The notes beneath the pieces were generated by a model, which worked only from the letters and a program-made list of their open reading frames with translations, had not been told where the DNA came from and did no database searches. Positions 47,176-56,850 of a stretch of DNA of 64,000 bases are shown in pieces (the stretch's first letter is position 1; the number at the start of each line of letters is the position of its first letter). Source of the stretch: Actinomycetota bacterium. GTDB lineage: Bacteria; Actinomycetota; Thermoleophilia; BMS3ABIN01. The position numbers and the translations under genes are program-made. The DNA is taken from the NCBI GenBank assembly GCA_016235065.1, contig JACRMB010000001.1, forward strand, positions 84,339 to 148,338, given 5' to 3'.

Positions 47176-48650
47176 GCTTCAGCTTCTTCCTTCTCCTCTA
47201 CTTTTTCCTCTGCTTTTTCCTGCTGCTTTTCCTGTTTCTGTTCCGCCTTTGTTTCATCGCCGGCTTCAGCTTCCTCACCGGCAACGATATCGGCCGCGGC
47301 CGCCTCTGCTGCCGCTTCCGCCGCTTCCTTCATCTCCGCCGCGGTCTTCATGACCGGTACCGACTTCTCCGCCAATGCCTTCGCGGCCTTGTTCCTCAGC
47401 AGGTCGTCGCGGATATCCTGCTCATGCTTCTGCTCCCTGGTCTTCTCGAGCAGCTCGTCCACTTCCCTGCCCATGGACTCTGCCGCCCGGGTGACCTCTT
47501 CCATGAAGTCCTCGTCGGTGACCGTCAGCCCTTCGGCTTCAGCGATCGCCTCCAGCACCATCTCCTGCTTCAGCACGGCTTCGGCCTGCTTGTAGAAGTG
47601 CTGCATGAAAAGCTGTTTCTGCTCGTCCGTCTGCTCCATGTAATCCTTGACGGATGCGCCCTGCTTCTCCATGGAATAGATGAACTCGTATTCGATCTGC
47701 GACGCCCGGCTGGCGATCAACGGCTGCGGCAGTTCCAGCTCCAGGTCTTCCATCACCCTGTCGAGCACCCGTGCCCTGAAAGCGCTCTCCGCCGCTGATT
47801 CGCGTCCCTTGAGTATTCGCGCCTCGATGTCGGCGCGCAGCTCGGCGATGGTGTCGAACTCGCTATTCTCGGAGGCGAACTCATCGTCTGCCTCGGGGAG
47901 CAACCGCTGCTTGATCTCCTTGACCGTTACCTCGAACTCGGCCTCCTTGCCGGCCAATTCCTCCGGCTTATAGGTGTCGGGGAAAGTCAGCTTAAGCTTT
48001 TTCGACTGGCCAGTCTCCATTCCTGCAATCTGCTCCTCGAAACCAGGGATGAACTGGCCGCTGCCCAGCTCCAGCATATAATCCTTGCCGGCGCCGCCTT
48101 CAAGCGGTTCGCCGTCGATAAAACCGGTGAAATCGATGAGGGTGAAATCACCATCGGCGGCTGGACGGCCTTCGATGGGCTCCAGCTTCGCCATCCGCTT
48201 CTGGAGGCGCTCGATCTCCTCGTCAACCTCGCCCTCGTTCACCTCGGCGATCTCCTTCTCCACTTCCAGGCCGGCGTAGTCGCCAAGTATAACCTTGGGC
48301 ATGACCTGGACCTTCGCCTTGAAACTATAAGCCTTGTCTTCGTCTTCGATCTGCTCGAAGTCGATCTCGGGCTTGTCGACCGGTTTGACGCCCGACTGTT
48401 CAACAGCAGCCGTATACCAGTCAGAAAGGGCATCCTCGAGCGCGTGGGCGTGGATCGCCTCTTTGCCGAAGTGAGAGATCAAAACCGGGCGCGGGACTTT
48501 CCCGGGACGGAAACCCGGCATCTTCACATCGCGCGAAAGCTTCTTGATGGCCTTGTTCACCTGCGCCTTTACTTCTTCGGCGGGGACTTCGACCGTGAGT
48601 TCGACCTGGTCGCCCTCGAGTTCATTGACGGTAGTTTTTATGTCTGCCAT
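47172..48650 (-). CDS. tig: Trigger factor
   Basis: A ribosome-bound chaperone and peptidyl-prolyl isomerase. Ribosome-binding domain with [19 protein letters not shown] signature, FKBP-type domain ([20 protein letters not shown]) and the helical C-terminal domain. Residues after about 430 add some 60 residues of Glu, Ala and Lys ([20 protein letters not shown]), longer than usual. Ribosome site AGGAGCCCA precedes ATG 48650. First gene of the proteostasis cluster. Confidence 0.96.
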   Translation of the reverse strand: MADIKTTVNELEGDQVELTVEVPAEEVKAQVNKAIKKLSRDVKMPGFRPGKVPRPVLISHFGKEAIHAHALEDALSDWYTAAVEQSGVKPVDKPEIDFEQIEDEDKAYSFKAKVQVMPKVILGDYAGLEVEKEIAEVNEGEVDEEIERLQKRMAKLEPIEGRPAADGDFTLIDFTGFIDGEPLEGGAGKDYMLELGSGQFIPGFEEQIAGMETGQSKKLKLTFPDTYKPEELAGKEAEFEVTVKEIKQRLLPEADDEFASENSEFDTIAELRADIEARILKGRESAAESAFRARVLDRVMEDLELELPQPLIASRASQIEYEFIYSMEKQGASVKDYMEQTDEQKQLFMQHFYKQAEAVLKQEMVLEAIAEAEGLTVTDEDFMEEVTRAAESMGREVDELLEKTREQKHEQDIRDDLLRNKAAKALAEKSVPVMKTAAEMKEAAEAAAEAAAADIVAGEEAEAGDETKAEQKQEKQQEKAEEKVEEKEEAEA

Positions 48651-48679
48651 TGGGCTCCTGTTTCAGGTGCCTCCCACCA

Positions 48680-48746
48680 GGGGGACACATTACTTAATTA
48701 CCAATTAAAGGGACACATTACTTAATGGCCATTTAAGGGGACACAT
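48680..48746. repeat. GGGGACACAT direct repeats
   Basis: Three partial copies of GGGGACACATTACTTAAT at 48680, 48710 and 48737, with palindromic AATTA/TTAAT inserts (TTAATGGCCATTTAA) between them. They lie in the tig leader region next to the methyltransferase gene. Confidence 0.7.
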
Positions 48747-48788
48747 GCCAAACCTAGATGTTAGTGAAGAATCGGGTGAATGTCCAAA

Positions 48789-49598
48789 TCAGGTGGTGAT
48801 TCTCGCCTTTTTCGCGCTAAGGATCAGCGCATAGGCCAGGTATCGATCCAAAAAACTGCCCCGCTGCCTCTTCAGCTTCGAAATATCGTGATTATCCTGC
48901 AGTCCGAACCGCTTCCTGATGAACGAACGCCGGTTCGGGAGCAGGAAATTTATCGAAGCAGCAAATGAGTCGCCGAGAACCGAAAAATCCGAGACCTCTA
49001 TATCCCTGCAGCACCTTGCCAGCTCGCTTCTCGAAAACGGATACTCGTCACCAACCGGCCAATGGTTCGTCTTCTGTGCCAGGAATTTGAAGATCCTGTA
49101 GGGAGGATTGAACCTGTTGGGAACCGAGATTATCGCGATGCCATCATCCTTCAGAAGCTCGAAATGCGTCCTGATGATATCCAGACGCTCAGGGCCGGAG
49201 AAGTGCTCCGCGAATCCGAACGACATGGAGACGTCATATTTCCCAAGCATCTCCCCTGGGAGGTCAAAGGCGTTCTGTTTGATGAATTCCGCTTCCAGCC
49301 CGTTCCTGGCGTAGAATATTTTCGAACGCTGCAATGCTTTTTCCGAATTGTCCAGGATCGTCGCCCGGGCGCCCCGCTTCGCCATCAGGGCCGAGTTTGT
49401 TCCTGTGCCGGCGCCTATCTCAATCACATTCAGGCCTTCGAAGGCTCCGAAATGGTCGAGGATCTCTTTTTCGATGCGCTGCCAGCTGATCGTGATCTCT
49501 TCCTTGGCCAGCACGAAGATATCCGTTTCTGCCGGGACTTTATCCTGCCAGTATGAATCCCAGATCGCGGATGTGTCTTTTTGATCCGCCTGATTCAA
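48789..49598 (-). CDS. Class I SAM-dependent methyltransferase
   Basis: A 269-residue protein. The SAM-binding motif I is NVIEIGAGTGTNSALMAKRG, followed by ATILDNSEKAL (motif with acidic residue binding the ribose), QNAFDLPG and SMSFGFAEHF. The target (small molecule, sugar or lipid) cannot be told; the C-terminus has a hydrophobic/basic stretch (LPNRRSFIRKRFGL). It is next to tRNA-Leu, with no operon partner. Confidence 0.85.
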   Translation of the reverse strand: MNQADQKDTSAIWDSYWQDKVPAETDIFVLAKEEITISWQRIEKEILDHFGAFEGLNVIEIGAGTGTNSALMAKRGARATILDNSEKALQRSKIFYARNGLEAEFIKQNAFDLPGEMLGKYDVSMSFGFAEHFSGPERLDIIRTHFELLKDDGIAIISVPNRFNPPYRIFKFLAQKTNHWPVGDEYPFSRSELARCCRDIEVSDFSVLGDSFAASINFLLPNRRSFIRKRFGLQDNHDISKLKRQRGSFLDRYLAYALILSAKKARITT

Positions 49599-49636
49599 GC
49601 TATCAGCCTCGCAAGCGATTTGGATGGATGAAAATT

Positions 49637-49722
49637 TGGTGCGGGCGAGAGGATTTGAACCTCCACAGGGAGAACCCTACCAGCTCCTAAGGCTGGCGCG
49701 TCTACCATTCCGCCACGCCCGC
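49637..49722 (-). tRNA. tRNA-Leu (TAG)
   Basis: An 86-nt type II tRNA with a long variable arm; acceptor GCGGGCG/CGCCCGC, anticodon loop CTTAGGA with anticodon TAG (codons CUA/CUN), T arm GGTTCAAATCC, and an encoded CCA end. Minus-strand -10 TATAAT at 49749-49744 lies 22 bp upstream. Confidence 0.95.
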
Positions 49723-49743
49723 ACAGGACAGCGCGTTACGCGG

Positions 49744-49749
49744 ATTATA
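49744..49749 (-). promoter_or_regulatory. -10 element of tRNA-Leu
   Basis: TATAAT on the minus strand, 22 bases from the mature 5' end. The -35 is weak. The remaining 170 bp to the cytochrome gene are AT-rich and otherwise unremarkable. Confidence 0.4.
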
Positions 49750-49922
49750 TCTCTTTGGCCTGTTCCATTGATATCAAAACCAGGCGCCTGGGCTATGCGA
49801 TAGTTCCATAATATAGGGGATTTCCCTTATAGAATCTTCCTAGTCGTACTTATATTGTTAATCGGTAAATTTGCCAAAATGAATGGTCCTGGTCAACGCT
49901 TCACCAACGGGTTAGGGGAAAA

Positions 49923-50759
49923 GTGCGCAAGTTCGCGGTTTTTGCTGCAATATTTTCCACGGTCGCGATTGTCCTTATGCTGCTGCCATCTTTTGCCCTG
50001 GCTCAGGTCTCTCCTTTCAACGGACACAACGCCGCCACCGATTTCTGCATCCAGTGCCACGACGTGCACGAAGCCCGCGGAGATTACCAGCTCACCCGGG
50101 AAGCCACCGTCACGGCGACCTGCGCGACCTGCCACGGCCTTTTTGGCGCCCCTGCGCCTCCATTTGCGAACTGGAGCGACTCTCCGGTCAATTTCACAGG
50201 GATGGAGCCTACGGCCTCGACCATGCTGGCCTACAAGGTTAGCACGAGCGGCATGACCGCCGCCGAGATCGACGCGATCCCGGGTCACACGCTGGGAATC
50301 ATGTCAGGCAACACCGTGGTCAGGGAACTTAATACCATACCGGGCGGCAGCTCCTCTCTCAAGGTGATGTCCTCGGGCCAGTATGGCGGCTTGAGCGAAG
50401 GGCTTTACGCGGGAGAACCGGTCACGACTTACAACAGCACCAAGGGCCTGTACTGCGCTTCCTGCCACACGCCTCATGACACTATCGGCCAGCTGATCAG
50501 CGGCCCGGGCCTGCTGTCATCGAAACCGAACCATACGGACATTCCCGCGACGGATACGCTCAGTTTCTGCATTACCTGCCACGACAGGCGAGACAACGTG
50601 GGCGTCGAGCGTAACCATCCTGCGACTTATTGCCTGACCTGTCACGCGGAACAGCCGGGCGAATCCGATTTCCCCCATACGAGTTCGAACCAGAGACTGC
50701 TGCTGATGGAACCCGATGCCCTTTGCGTGCTTTGTCACACGGCGGGGACGCTTCCGTAA
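49923..50759 (+). CDS. Exported six-haem cytochrome c
   Basis: A 278-residue protein starting at GTG 49923 behind AGGGGAAAA. The signal peptide ends near SFALAQ (28). Six CxxCH haem sites begin at C42, C67, C178, C216, C237 and C268; the first two and the last four form two clusters separated by a 105-residue haem-free segment. One site, CIQCHDVHEA, and CASCHTPHD are of the NrfH/doubled-CxxCH type. Multihaem cytochromes support extracellular or periplasmic electron transfer. No partner oxidoreductase is adjacent. It is the only gene in its strand between the tRNA and the next cluster. Confidence 0.93.
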   Translation: MRKFAVFAAIFSTVAIVLMLLPSFALAQVSPFNGHNAATDFCIQCHDVHEARGDYQLTREATVTATCATCHGLFGAPAPPFANWSDSPVNFTGMEPTASTMLAYKVSTSGMTAAEIDAIPGHTLGIMSGNTVVRELNTIPGGSSSLKVMSSGQYGGLSEGLYAGEPVTTYNSTKGLYCASCHTPHDTIGQLISGPGLLSSKPNHTDIPATDTLSFCITCHDRRDNVGVERNHPATYCLTCHAEQPGESDFPHTSSNQRLLLMEPDALCVLCHTAGTLP

Positions 50760-50850
50760 GGTTTGGGTTGGTGCGGGTGCGGGTCGGGTGCGGCCGCTGC
50801 AGATGCTCAAACGCCGGAGAGCCCGGATCGCATATCCTCCTGATTGTTCT

Positions 50851-52479
50851 TCAACTGCCGGAACTGACCTCGATGATCACCGGGTCTTCATTCAGCGCAA
50901 CCTCGAAGCTGCCACCCTCGACCGCTAGCTCGACGGAATCGAAACCGGTCGCATAATCGGCCACCTGCTGGCCTGATTCCGCCCGTGGCACCACTTTTGT
51001 CACCGTAGCCATGTTTCCCGCGACCTCATCCAGCCTGATGTTCTTCGTGTCGCCAGGCTTGTACCCGGCCTCGTCGAAATAATCCCACCAGGCGATGTAG
51101 ACATCGCTTCCACCCTTACTGACCCGGAACAGGTACAGATGATCGCCGCCAGTGCCGTCACGCAGGGTGGTGATAGTCGACCAGTCGGCGCCGGTGAGCT
51201 TCTCGCTCATTTTTTTATAGGTGTAAAAGCTGAGCTTTTTTACGCCCCTGCCCGGGTCGCCAGCTCCTTCGCCGTCGTAGATCAGCCCGGTGTGGTCGAA
51301 GTAGCCATCATCGTGCTTGAAACCCTCCATGAGGCCGAAGGCGAGAAAGACCTTGCTGACACCGCGGGACAGTGGATAGATGAGGCGCTTGAAATAATCC
51401 TGTGCCTGCTGCCGCTCGGTCTGGGGCGGATTTTCAAGCCTTTTGACCTGACGGCCGGGAGGGCCGCCAGACTCGGAGGGATCTCCGGAGTACGAGCCCA
51501 TCTCTGTGATCCAAACCGGCATATCGGCGGGGAATCCATCGGCATTCAGGGTCTGCCGGATGTGCGTAAAAGCGTCGGCGCCGACTGCCGTATCGCGAAG
51601 CCGGTAATCGCCCGAGGCTGTGCCATACCAGTGAAAATCGAAAATATCGACATATTTGCCGTTCAGCTCCTTGAGGATCGGAGCATAATCGCTGTCGAAC
51701 CCGCTGATGTAATCTGAAGGAAAGCCTGGGACGCCGCCGATCAGGACCATGCAGTCCGGGCAGGATTCCTTGATCGCCGTGTAAGTGATCCTCTGCAGCG
51801 AGGAGAAATCCTTGACCCTGCTGCCGTCCGGCTCGTTGCCGACCTGCCAGTATTTGATCGGATTAGCCAGCCCCGGCATGTCATCGACGCCGTCGCCGTC
51901 ATAGCGCTCGATGGTCGCCCGGACGAAGGCCGAGTATCTGGCTTCGTCCACCGGCATGAAGAATCCCTTGAGGCAGCGCCCCTCATCGCGAGGACCCTGC
52001 GGAGCGATGTTGCCGAGGATGCGGATATTCGCCGGCACCGAACCCCACTGCTTGTCGTGCAGGCTGAAATCATATCTCGAGGAATCCAGGTTCGGCTGGA
52101 TCAGGAACCAGAAGGCATAGACACCTTCCCGCGCCCACCCCACTCCCATGTCCGATGCAGTAGCGAAACTGTCACCAGTACCGCCGCGCCCGCCGCCCAT
52201 ACTCGCCGGATGGATCCCGAAGGGGGATTCTGTGGAGGATGCATTCGTGGACAAACCTGTCCTGGCGCCGGAGTCGCCATCTGCCGTTGAAGTCACCGTG
52301 GCAGTCTCGTTCTCGTGAGCCTGATCGCTGACCGGTTCGTCGCCGCATCCCACGACAGCAATCACCGCCATGCAAACCACAATTACAACAATCACAGCCA
52401 TACGGGCCGGAAATACTAAATCAAGTATCGCCAGTCTGCCGTGTCTGGTCACACCAAGATTTGATTCTTTTGCCAACAT
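50851..52479 (-). CDS. Lipoprotein glycoside hydrolase (clan A-like)
   Basis: A 542-residue protein with a membrane signal and lipobox ending AVVGC, so anchored to the outer leaflet of the membrane. A TIM-barrel-like catalytic part contains the acid/base Glu in YWQVGNEPDGS and the probable nucleophile Glu in VWITEMGSYSG, the spacing of GH39/GH5-type enzymes. The C-terminal 90 residues form a beta-sandwich-like end. Substrate unknown. The true start may be the inner ATG at 52401 (MAVIVVIVVC), as neither start has a ribosome site. Confidence 0.75.
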   Translation of the reverse strand: MLAKESNLGVTRHGRLAILDLVFPARMAVIVVIVVCMAVIAVVGCGDEPVSDQAHENETATVTSTADGDSGARTGLSTNASSTESPFGIHPASMGGGRGGTGDSFATASDMGVGWAREGVYAFWFLIQPNLDSSRYDFSLHDKQWGSVPANIRILGNIAPQGPRDEGRCLKGFFMPVDEARYSAFVRATIERYDGDGVDDMPGLANPIKYWQVGNEPDGSRVKDFSSLQRITYTAIKESCPDCMVLIGGVPGFPSDYISGFDSDYAPILKELNGKYVDIFDFHWYGTASGDYRLRDTAVGADAFTHIRQTLNADGFPADMPVWITEMGSYSGDPSESGGPPGRQVKRLENPPQTERQQAQDYFKRLIYPLSRGVSKVFLAFGLMEGFKHDDGYFDHTGLIYDGEGAGDPGRGVKKLSFYTYKKMSEKLTGADWSTITTLRDGTGGDHLYLFRVSKGGSDVYIAWWDYFDEAGYKPGDTKNIRLDEVAGNMATVTKVVPRAESGQQVADYATGFDSVELAVEGGSFEVALNEDPVIIEVSSGS

Positions 52480-52566
52480 ATCATTTAGATTATCGCCTGA
52501 CTCGCTAGCGATACAAGAGAGGAAGAAGAGATTTTCCAGAAGCCTTACGAAGCGTTTACCCCGTGC

Positions 52567-54057
52567 TTACAAATCCGGCAGGTCGAGTCCGTCGATCGCG
52601 GTGACCGCCCGGCTATGAGCAAGATGGAACGAACGCCACGGCCTTTCGCTTTCAAACTCTTCGCTGTTCGCAAAATGTTCCAGCACCCGCCCCAGGTCTT
52701 TGTGAAGTGCTGACGAATCCGGCGCCGACCTGTACTCGTCAGCGATAGTCGGGACCGCGTCGTCAGACAGCGATTCCAGATACTCGATATCCAGCTCTTC
52801 ACCATCCATCGTCCGCTGCACATTCTGGTGGACGATAAAACCATCCACATTCATCACGGAAAGCGTGCCCACGAATCCCGCCGCGGCCAGTACAGCCGCC
52901 AGGGCAAATACCTTCTGGCGCTGGATTATCTCGAGCACGATGACCGCGACCAGCAGCAGGCCCAGCCAGATAAGAAATACATGCGTATAGGTGCGCAGGC
53001 GGGAAAAGCCGTACGCAGCCTCATAAAGCAGGATCCGCTGGAAGGCTGATACCAGCATCACCAGCACCAGGCCGACTACAGCGACGCCCAGACCGGTGAA
53101 CACATACTGTTGCCGCCTGTCCGCCCGGCGGGACAAGGCGCTCAGCGCCATCAGGAGGACGAGGCTGCAGACAGCCACAGCCACCAGCTCACCAAATCCG
53201 CGCCGCGCGTAATCAGCGTAGGTATAGCCGGCCACATCGATATTCTTCTCGCCGCCAAAGAAATACTGGAACTGGATGATGACAAAGGCAGAGAACAGTG
53301 CCACCACGCTGCCAAGGATGATGGCTGCTTCCGTGAAACCGAGCTTTGGTTTGAATCTCCATTCCTGCTCGCCATCCTGGCTCTTGGTAGCTGCATGGAG
53401 CACGGCGCCTCCGACAAAATAAGCCACGATGAGAATAAATATCCCACGGAATATGTATTCAGGGACCCTGTCAAGATTGAATATCTCAGCCAGTTCATCA
53501 AGCCGCTGCGCGAACACCAGGTCGGCCGAAGCCAGCAGTGAAGCGAAAATGGCAACGATCGGCACAGCGATCAACACTCCGCGAACCACCGGCCAGAACG
53601 CTTTCCATCTCCCACCTGCGTTTTCCTCGTCGCTGGCGGCGTTCTTCTGGCGGCGCGTCTGCTGGATGAACAATATCCCGTGAATGAAAAGACTTGTATA
53701 AAGGTGGAACAGTCTGACTGCGTAATCAACAAGGCTGTAACGGGGCCAGTTACCGCCAACATAAGTAACCACCAGGATCGCAATCAGCCCGAGGGTGGCG
53801 CTGATGGTCAGAAAAGTCGTCATCGGCTCCATGCGCACAAAAGTCATGACTGCGAAGAAACCGATAAGGGGCAGGAGAAACAGCGCATTCCTGGCAGCCC
53901 GTATGCCATCGAGGCCGAGCAGGGTGATGCCGGCGATCAAACAGATGGAAACGAAGATGGCGAAATTGATGCCGAGCAGCTGCTTCCAGAACAGGAAGTC
54001 AAAAGACCATCCGGCGAATATCATGACTATCCAGAAGCGCCTGGAGTGACTGATCAT
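52567..54057 (-). CDS. DUF4173/DUF4153-like polytopic membrane protein
   Basis: A 496-residue protein with about eleven membrane helices, beginning after AAAGGATTAA at ATG 54057. The family signature FQYFFGGEKNIDVAGYTYAD followed by YARRGFGELVAVAV is present, as is FSRLRTYTHVFLIWLGLLL. The C-terminal 90 residues are soluble and end in SFHLAHSRAVTAIDGLDL, a shape reminiscent of a periplasmic/cytosolic DUF4173 tail. Function unknown. Confidence 0.8.
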   Translation of the reverse strand: MISHSRRFWIVMIFAGWSFDFLFWKQLLGINFAIFVSICLIAGITLLGLDGIRAARNALFLLPLIGFFAVMTFVRMEPMTTFLTISATLGLIAILVVTYVGGNWPRYSLVDYAVRLFHLYTSLFIHGILFIQQTRRQKNAASDEENAGGRWKAFWPVVRGVLIAVPIVAIFASLLASADLVFAQRLDELAEIFNLDRVPEYIFRGIFILIVAYFVGGAVLHAATKSQDGEQEWRFKPKLGFTEAAIILGSVVALFSAFVIIQFQYFFGGEKNIDVAGYTYADYARRGFGELVAVAVCSLVLLMALSALSRRADRRQQYVFTGLGVAVVGLVLVMLVSAFQRILLYEAAYGFSRLRTYTHVFLIWLGLLLVAVIVLEIIQRQKVFALAAVLAAAGFVGTLSVMNVDGFIVHQNVQRTMDGEELDIEYLESLSDDAVPTIADEYRSAPDSSALHKDLGRVLEHFANSEEFESERPWRSFHLAHSRAVTAIDGLDLPDL

Positions 54058-54143
54058 TTAATCCTTTGAAAGATTTGTGGTGAACGCACGGCAGCCAACT
54101 CATTTTCGACGCTGGCTATCCCATTCCTTGCCAGAGGGAAGAT

Positions 54144-55565
54144 TCAGGATCCGGCAGCCTGAGCTGAATCCGGGTGCACCATCAGGTCCGATTCGTCGAC
54201 GGCCTCGAAGTCCGAGCCGCGAAGCAGGTGCAGCTCGTGCAGGTTGTCGTTATCCCAGCGTTCGTCCGGAGCGCCGGTTATATACCAGGGGGCGCCGTTG
54301 TCGGCCAGAATGATGCCATAGCGCTTCATCGCTGTCAGGATCACCTGCACTTCCGAGGAGAACGGCGTGATGTCATAGTCAGCCTTCAGCCGGAACCGCT
54401 GCCCCATCGGCGGATACTCGATGTCCGTCAGGTAGGACGCATAGTGCCGGGCGGGCCAGATATATTCCTGCCGGGTCTGGGGCGCTGTGAACCTGATCGC
54501 GTGCCGGATCTCGCCCGAGGCGACTTCCTCATACTTGACCAGTCCGGGATAGATCGGCAGACCGGCCGCGTCAGCCGAAGTCCAGCCATCGGGGCGCAGG
54601 GCGTTTGACCTCAGATCGAAGACCGCTCCCGAACCCGCCTGCCAGCTGCCGTCCGGCTGCGGGAACGCGTGATATATCTCATACAGGTGGCAGTCGTCAG
54701 TATCTATGAGAAGAATATGCCGGTCACCACTACCGCCGCTGCCTCCTTCGATAGGGGCATCCGGAGGGATGGGATAGGGACCGGGATCGCTCTCATCGGC
54801 ATATTCAAAGCTGATGGGCACCAGCGGCTGCGAGCCGTCCACCTCGATGAAGGGGATGCCGATGGGCCCTCCGTCCCACAGGCCCGACCCGAAGTCCGCG
54901 TGGAAGTTTTCATCCGTTCCGATCGTCTGGACGTACAGGTCCGAGTTCGCGTCAAGTGGAAGCCCGTCTACCCGCGTGTTCCAGATGTTATCTTCCGGGA
55001 AAGCTGGGCATCCGGTCTCGGATGGTTCGCCGGGCCAGGGACCCGGCGGAAACCGATGCGTGGAACCACAGGAATCGCCGGCGGTGAAGAAGAACCTGGA
55101 GTTGAACATGCTCACCCCGGGCGGGACAAAAAAGGCGACGGAAGCTGAAGCTTCACCGGCAACCGGGATGGCGCCGGCAAACGACATCGGCGTCGGCGTC
55201 AAAACCAGGGTGCCGCCGGTTGAGTCATAGGATTCCAGGATGACGGAACTCGCCTCTCCATCGCCGCTGTTCGCGATCGTGATCGTCACGCTCAGCCTGC
55301 GGCTGAGGTAATCGGCATAGGATGACCAGTAAGCATTCTGGGATGAGAGGATGAGAATGGGCGGCGAGCAGGCGGGCTGCGCCTGTGCGTTTGCTGCGGT
55401 GATCAATATAGTGACGAAGCTGAGTAAAAAGCCCGCAATAGCCAGGGCAGCAAAAGCAATGCCGTGCAATACGGCGGACCGCCATATTTCGATCACAGCG
55501 CCGCGGGGTCCGCATGAAGAAAGTGATGTGGGTACTGCATGTGATGTGGGTATTCTTCCAGACAT
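54144..55565 (-). CDS. Secreted protein with N-terminal W-SY-DY module and unknown catalytic-looking domain
   Basis: A 473-residue exported protein; the start is not settled (ATG 55565 or GTG 55496, neither with a ribosome site), and the hydrophobic signal IAFAALAIAGFLLSFVTILI ends near ANAQAQ. The W-SY-DY module (NAYWSSYADYLSRRLSVTIT ... DSCGSTHRF) follows. The remaining 280 residues include CPAFPEDNIWNTRVDGLPL, DESDPGPYPIPPDAPIEGG, YEIYHAFPQPDGSWQAGSG, SNALRPDGWTSADAAGLPI and MGQRFRLKADYDI. I do not recognise a characterised family; similar sequences occur in secreted proteins of soil bacteria. Confidence 0.7.
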   Translation of the reverse strand: MSGRIPTSHAVPTSLSSCGPRGAVIEIWRSAVLHGIAFAALAIAGFLLSFVTILITAANAQAQPACSPPILILSSQNAYWSSYADYLSRRLSVTITIANSGDGEASSVILESYDSTGGTLVLTPTPMSFAGAIPVAGEASASVAFFVPPGVSMFNSRFFFTAGDSCGSTHRFPPGPWPGEPSETGCPAFPEDNIWNTRVDGLPLDANSDLYVQTIGTDENFHADFGSGLWDGGPIGIPFIEVDGSQPLVPISFEYADESDPGPYPIPPDAPIEGGSGGSGDRHILLIDTDDCHLYEIYHAFPQPDGSWQAGSGAVFDLRSNALRPDGWTSADAAGLPIYPGLVKYEEVASGEIRHAIRFTAPQTRQEYIWPARHYASYLTDIEYPPMGQRFRLKADYDITPFSSEVQVILTAMKRYGIILADNGAPWYITGAPDERWDNDNLHELHLLRGSDFEAVDESDLMVHPDSAQAAGS

Positions 55566-55623
55566 TAACGCTCTATTAATGTTATCGGAAGATTTTTTCG
55601 GCCCCGTCCAAGACAGAGAATAA

Positions 55624-55700
<77 letters not shown>

Positions 55701-55884
55701 GTATGAAAAATCCCGCACTATTATAATGCATGCTCCAACGATGTTTATCCATTATCGCCAATGCGTGCTCCCACGATGCTCCGCCCTCCCGTCCATGACT
55801 CCCTCCATGTTTAGCCATCTCCCAACCGGGAACAACGATAATTCCAAAACAATGGCCGTTTCGGCCAGAAAAGGGAGGCAGTCA

Positions 55885-56391
55885 ATGGCACAATCTGACG
55901 GTTTCATCGTATACGCAGGGCAATATCCGAGCCTGGAGGCTGCCAAGGATGATTTTGCAGCCATCAAGGCGCTCCACAAGGCCGATTTCGTCGGCCATTA
56001 CGAGTCCGCCCTTTTCACCAAGGAAGAGAGCGGCAAGGTCAAGATCGTCGATACTGATGAGACGGCGCGTGCCCACGGGGCCGTAGGCGGAGCGATAGCC
56101 GGCGCTGTTCTCGGAGTTATCTTCCCGCCATCGCTGCTGGTCATGGCCGCGGGCGGCGGCGCGCTCGGCGCTGTCATCGGCCATGTTGCGGAAGGCATGC
56201 CACGCGGCGATATCAAGGAAGTCGGCGAGATGCTCGACGAGGGAGAGGCGGGCATCGTCTTCGTAGGCGAGACGACCGTGGATGCTGGAGTCGAAAAGCT
56301 GATGAAGAAAGCCTCGAAAGTGATGAAGAAAGAGATCCAGGCTGATGCTGACGAGATGAAGAAGACGCTGGACCAGGCCGTCAGGACCTGA
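55885..56391 (+). CDS. DUF1269-family membrane protein
   Basis: A 168-residue protein with a GGGAGG ribosome site 7 bases before ATG 55885. Residues 60-110 hold a Gly/Ala-rich hydrophobic hairpin (GGAIAGAVLGVIFPPSLLV, GGGALGAVIGHVAEGMP), and the protein ends in a charged helix with KKASKVMKKEIQADADEMKK. DUF1269 members are often stress-induced in actinobacteria; the function is unknown. It stands alone between tRNA genes. Confidence 0.82.
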   Translation: MAQSDGFIVYAGQYPSLEAAKDDFAAIKALHKADFVGHYESALFTKEESGKVKIVDTDETARAHGAVGGAIAGAVLGVIFPPSLLVMAAGGGALGAVIGHVAEGMPRGDIKEVGEMLDEGEAGIVFVGETTVDAGVEKLMKKASKVMKKEIQADADEMKKTLDQAVRT

Positions 56392-56419
56392 GACGACGAA
56401 AGCGTATACGAGTGAAGCC

Positions 56420-56450
56420 GGGGCGCGGGTGGCGAAGCCACCCGCGCCCC
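56420..56450. terminator. 14-bp perfect hairpin after DUF1269 gene
   Basis: GGGGCGCGGGTGGC and its complement GCCACCCGCGCCCC flank a GAA loop, with no T-run after it. It lies 29 bp past the stop and may be an intrinsic terminator lacking a U-tract. It is followed by five imperfect ATTTCC-like repeats. Confidence 0.6.
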
Positions 56451-56554
56451 GATGATTTCCTCTAAAGATTTCCCCTGCATATTCCCTGCAGATTTCCTAC
56501 ATATTTCCCGCAGATCCAGAGCCGCTTCCCCGCTCAGGCCCATGCTAAGAGTTA

Positions 56555-56631
56555 TGGGGTGGATGACGGGACTTGAACCCGCGACCGCCGGAACCACAAT
56601 CCGGAGCTCTACCAGCTGAGCTACATCCACC
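56555..56631 (-). tRNA. tRNA-His (GTG)
   Basis: Acceptor GTGGATG/CATCCAC with the extra 5' G (G-1) and C73, anticodon stem CCGGA-TTGTGGT-TCCGG with anticodon GTG, T loop GGTTCAAGTCC, CCA encoded. Confidence 0.95.
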
Positions 56632-56696
56632 ACGTTATGCGGAGCGCCTGCAAGACAACCCCTCGATGACGGGGCAACCTCGGCGATGAAAAGCTT

Positions 56697-56773
<77 letters not shown>

Positions 56774-56850
56774 CGCGATTCATTCAATCCAATAATATAC
56801 CAGAAACTCATCGATAGATTGATGCTGGCGGCGCTATTTACTTACTTGTA

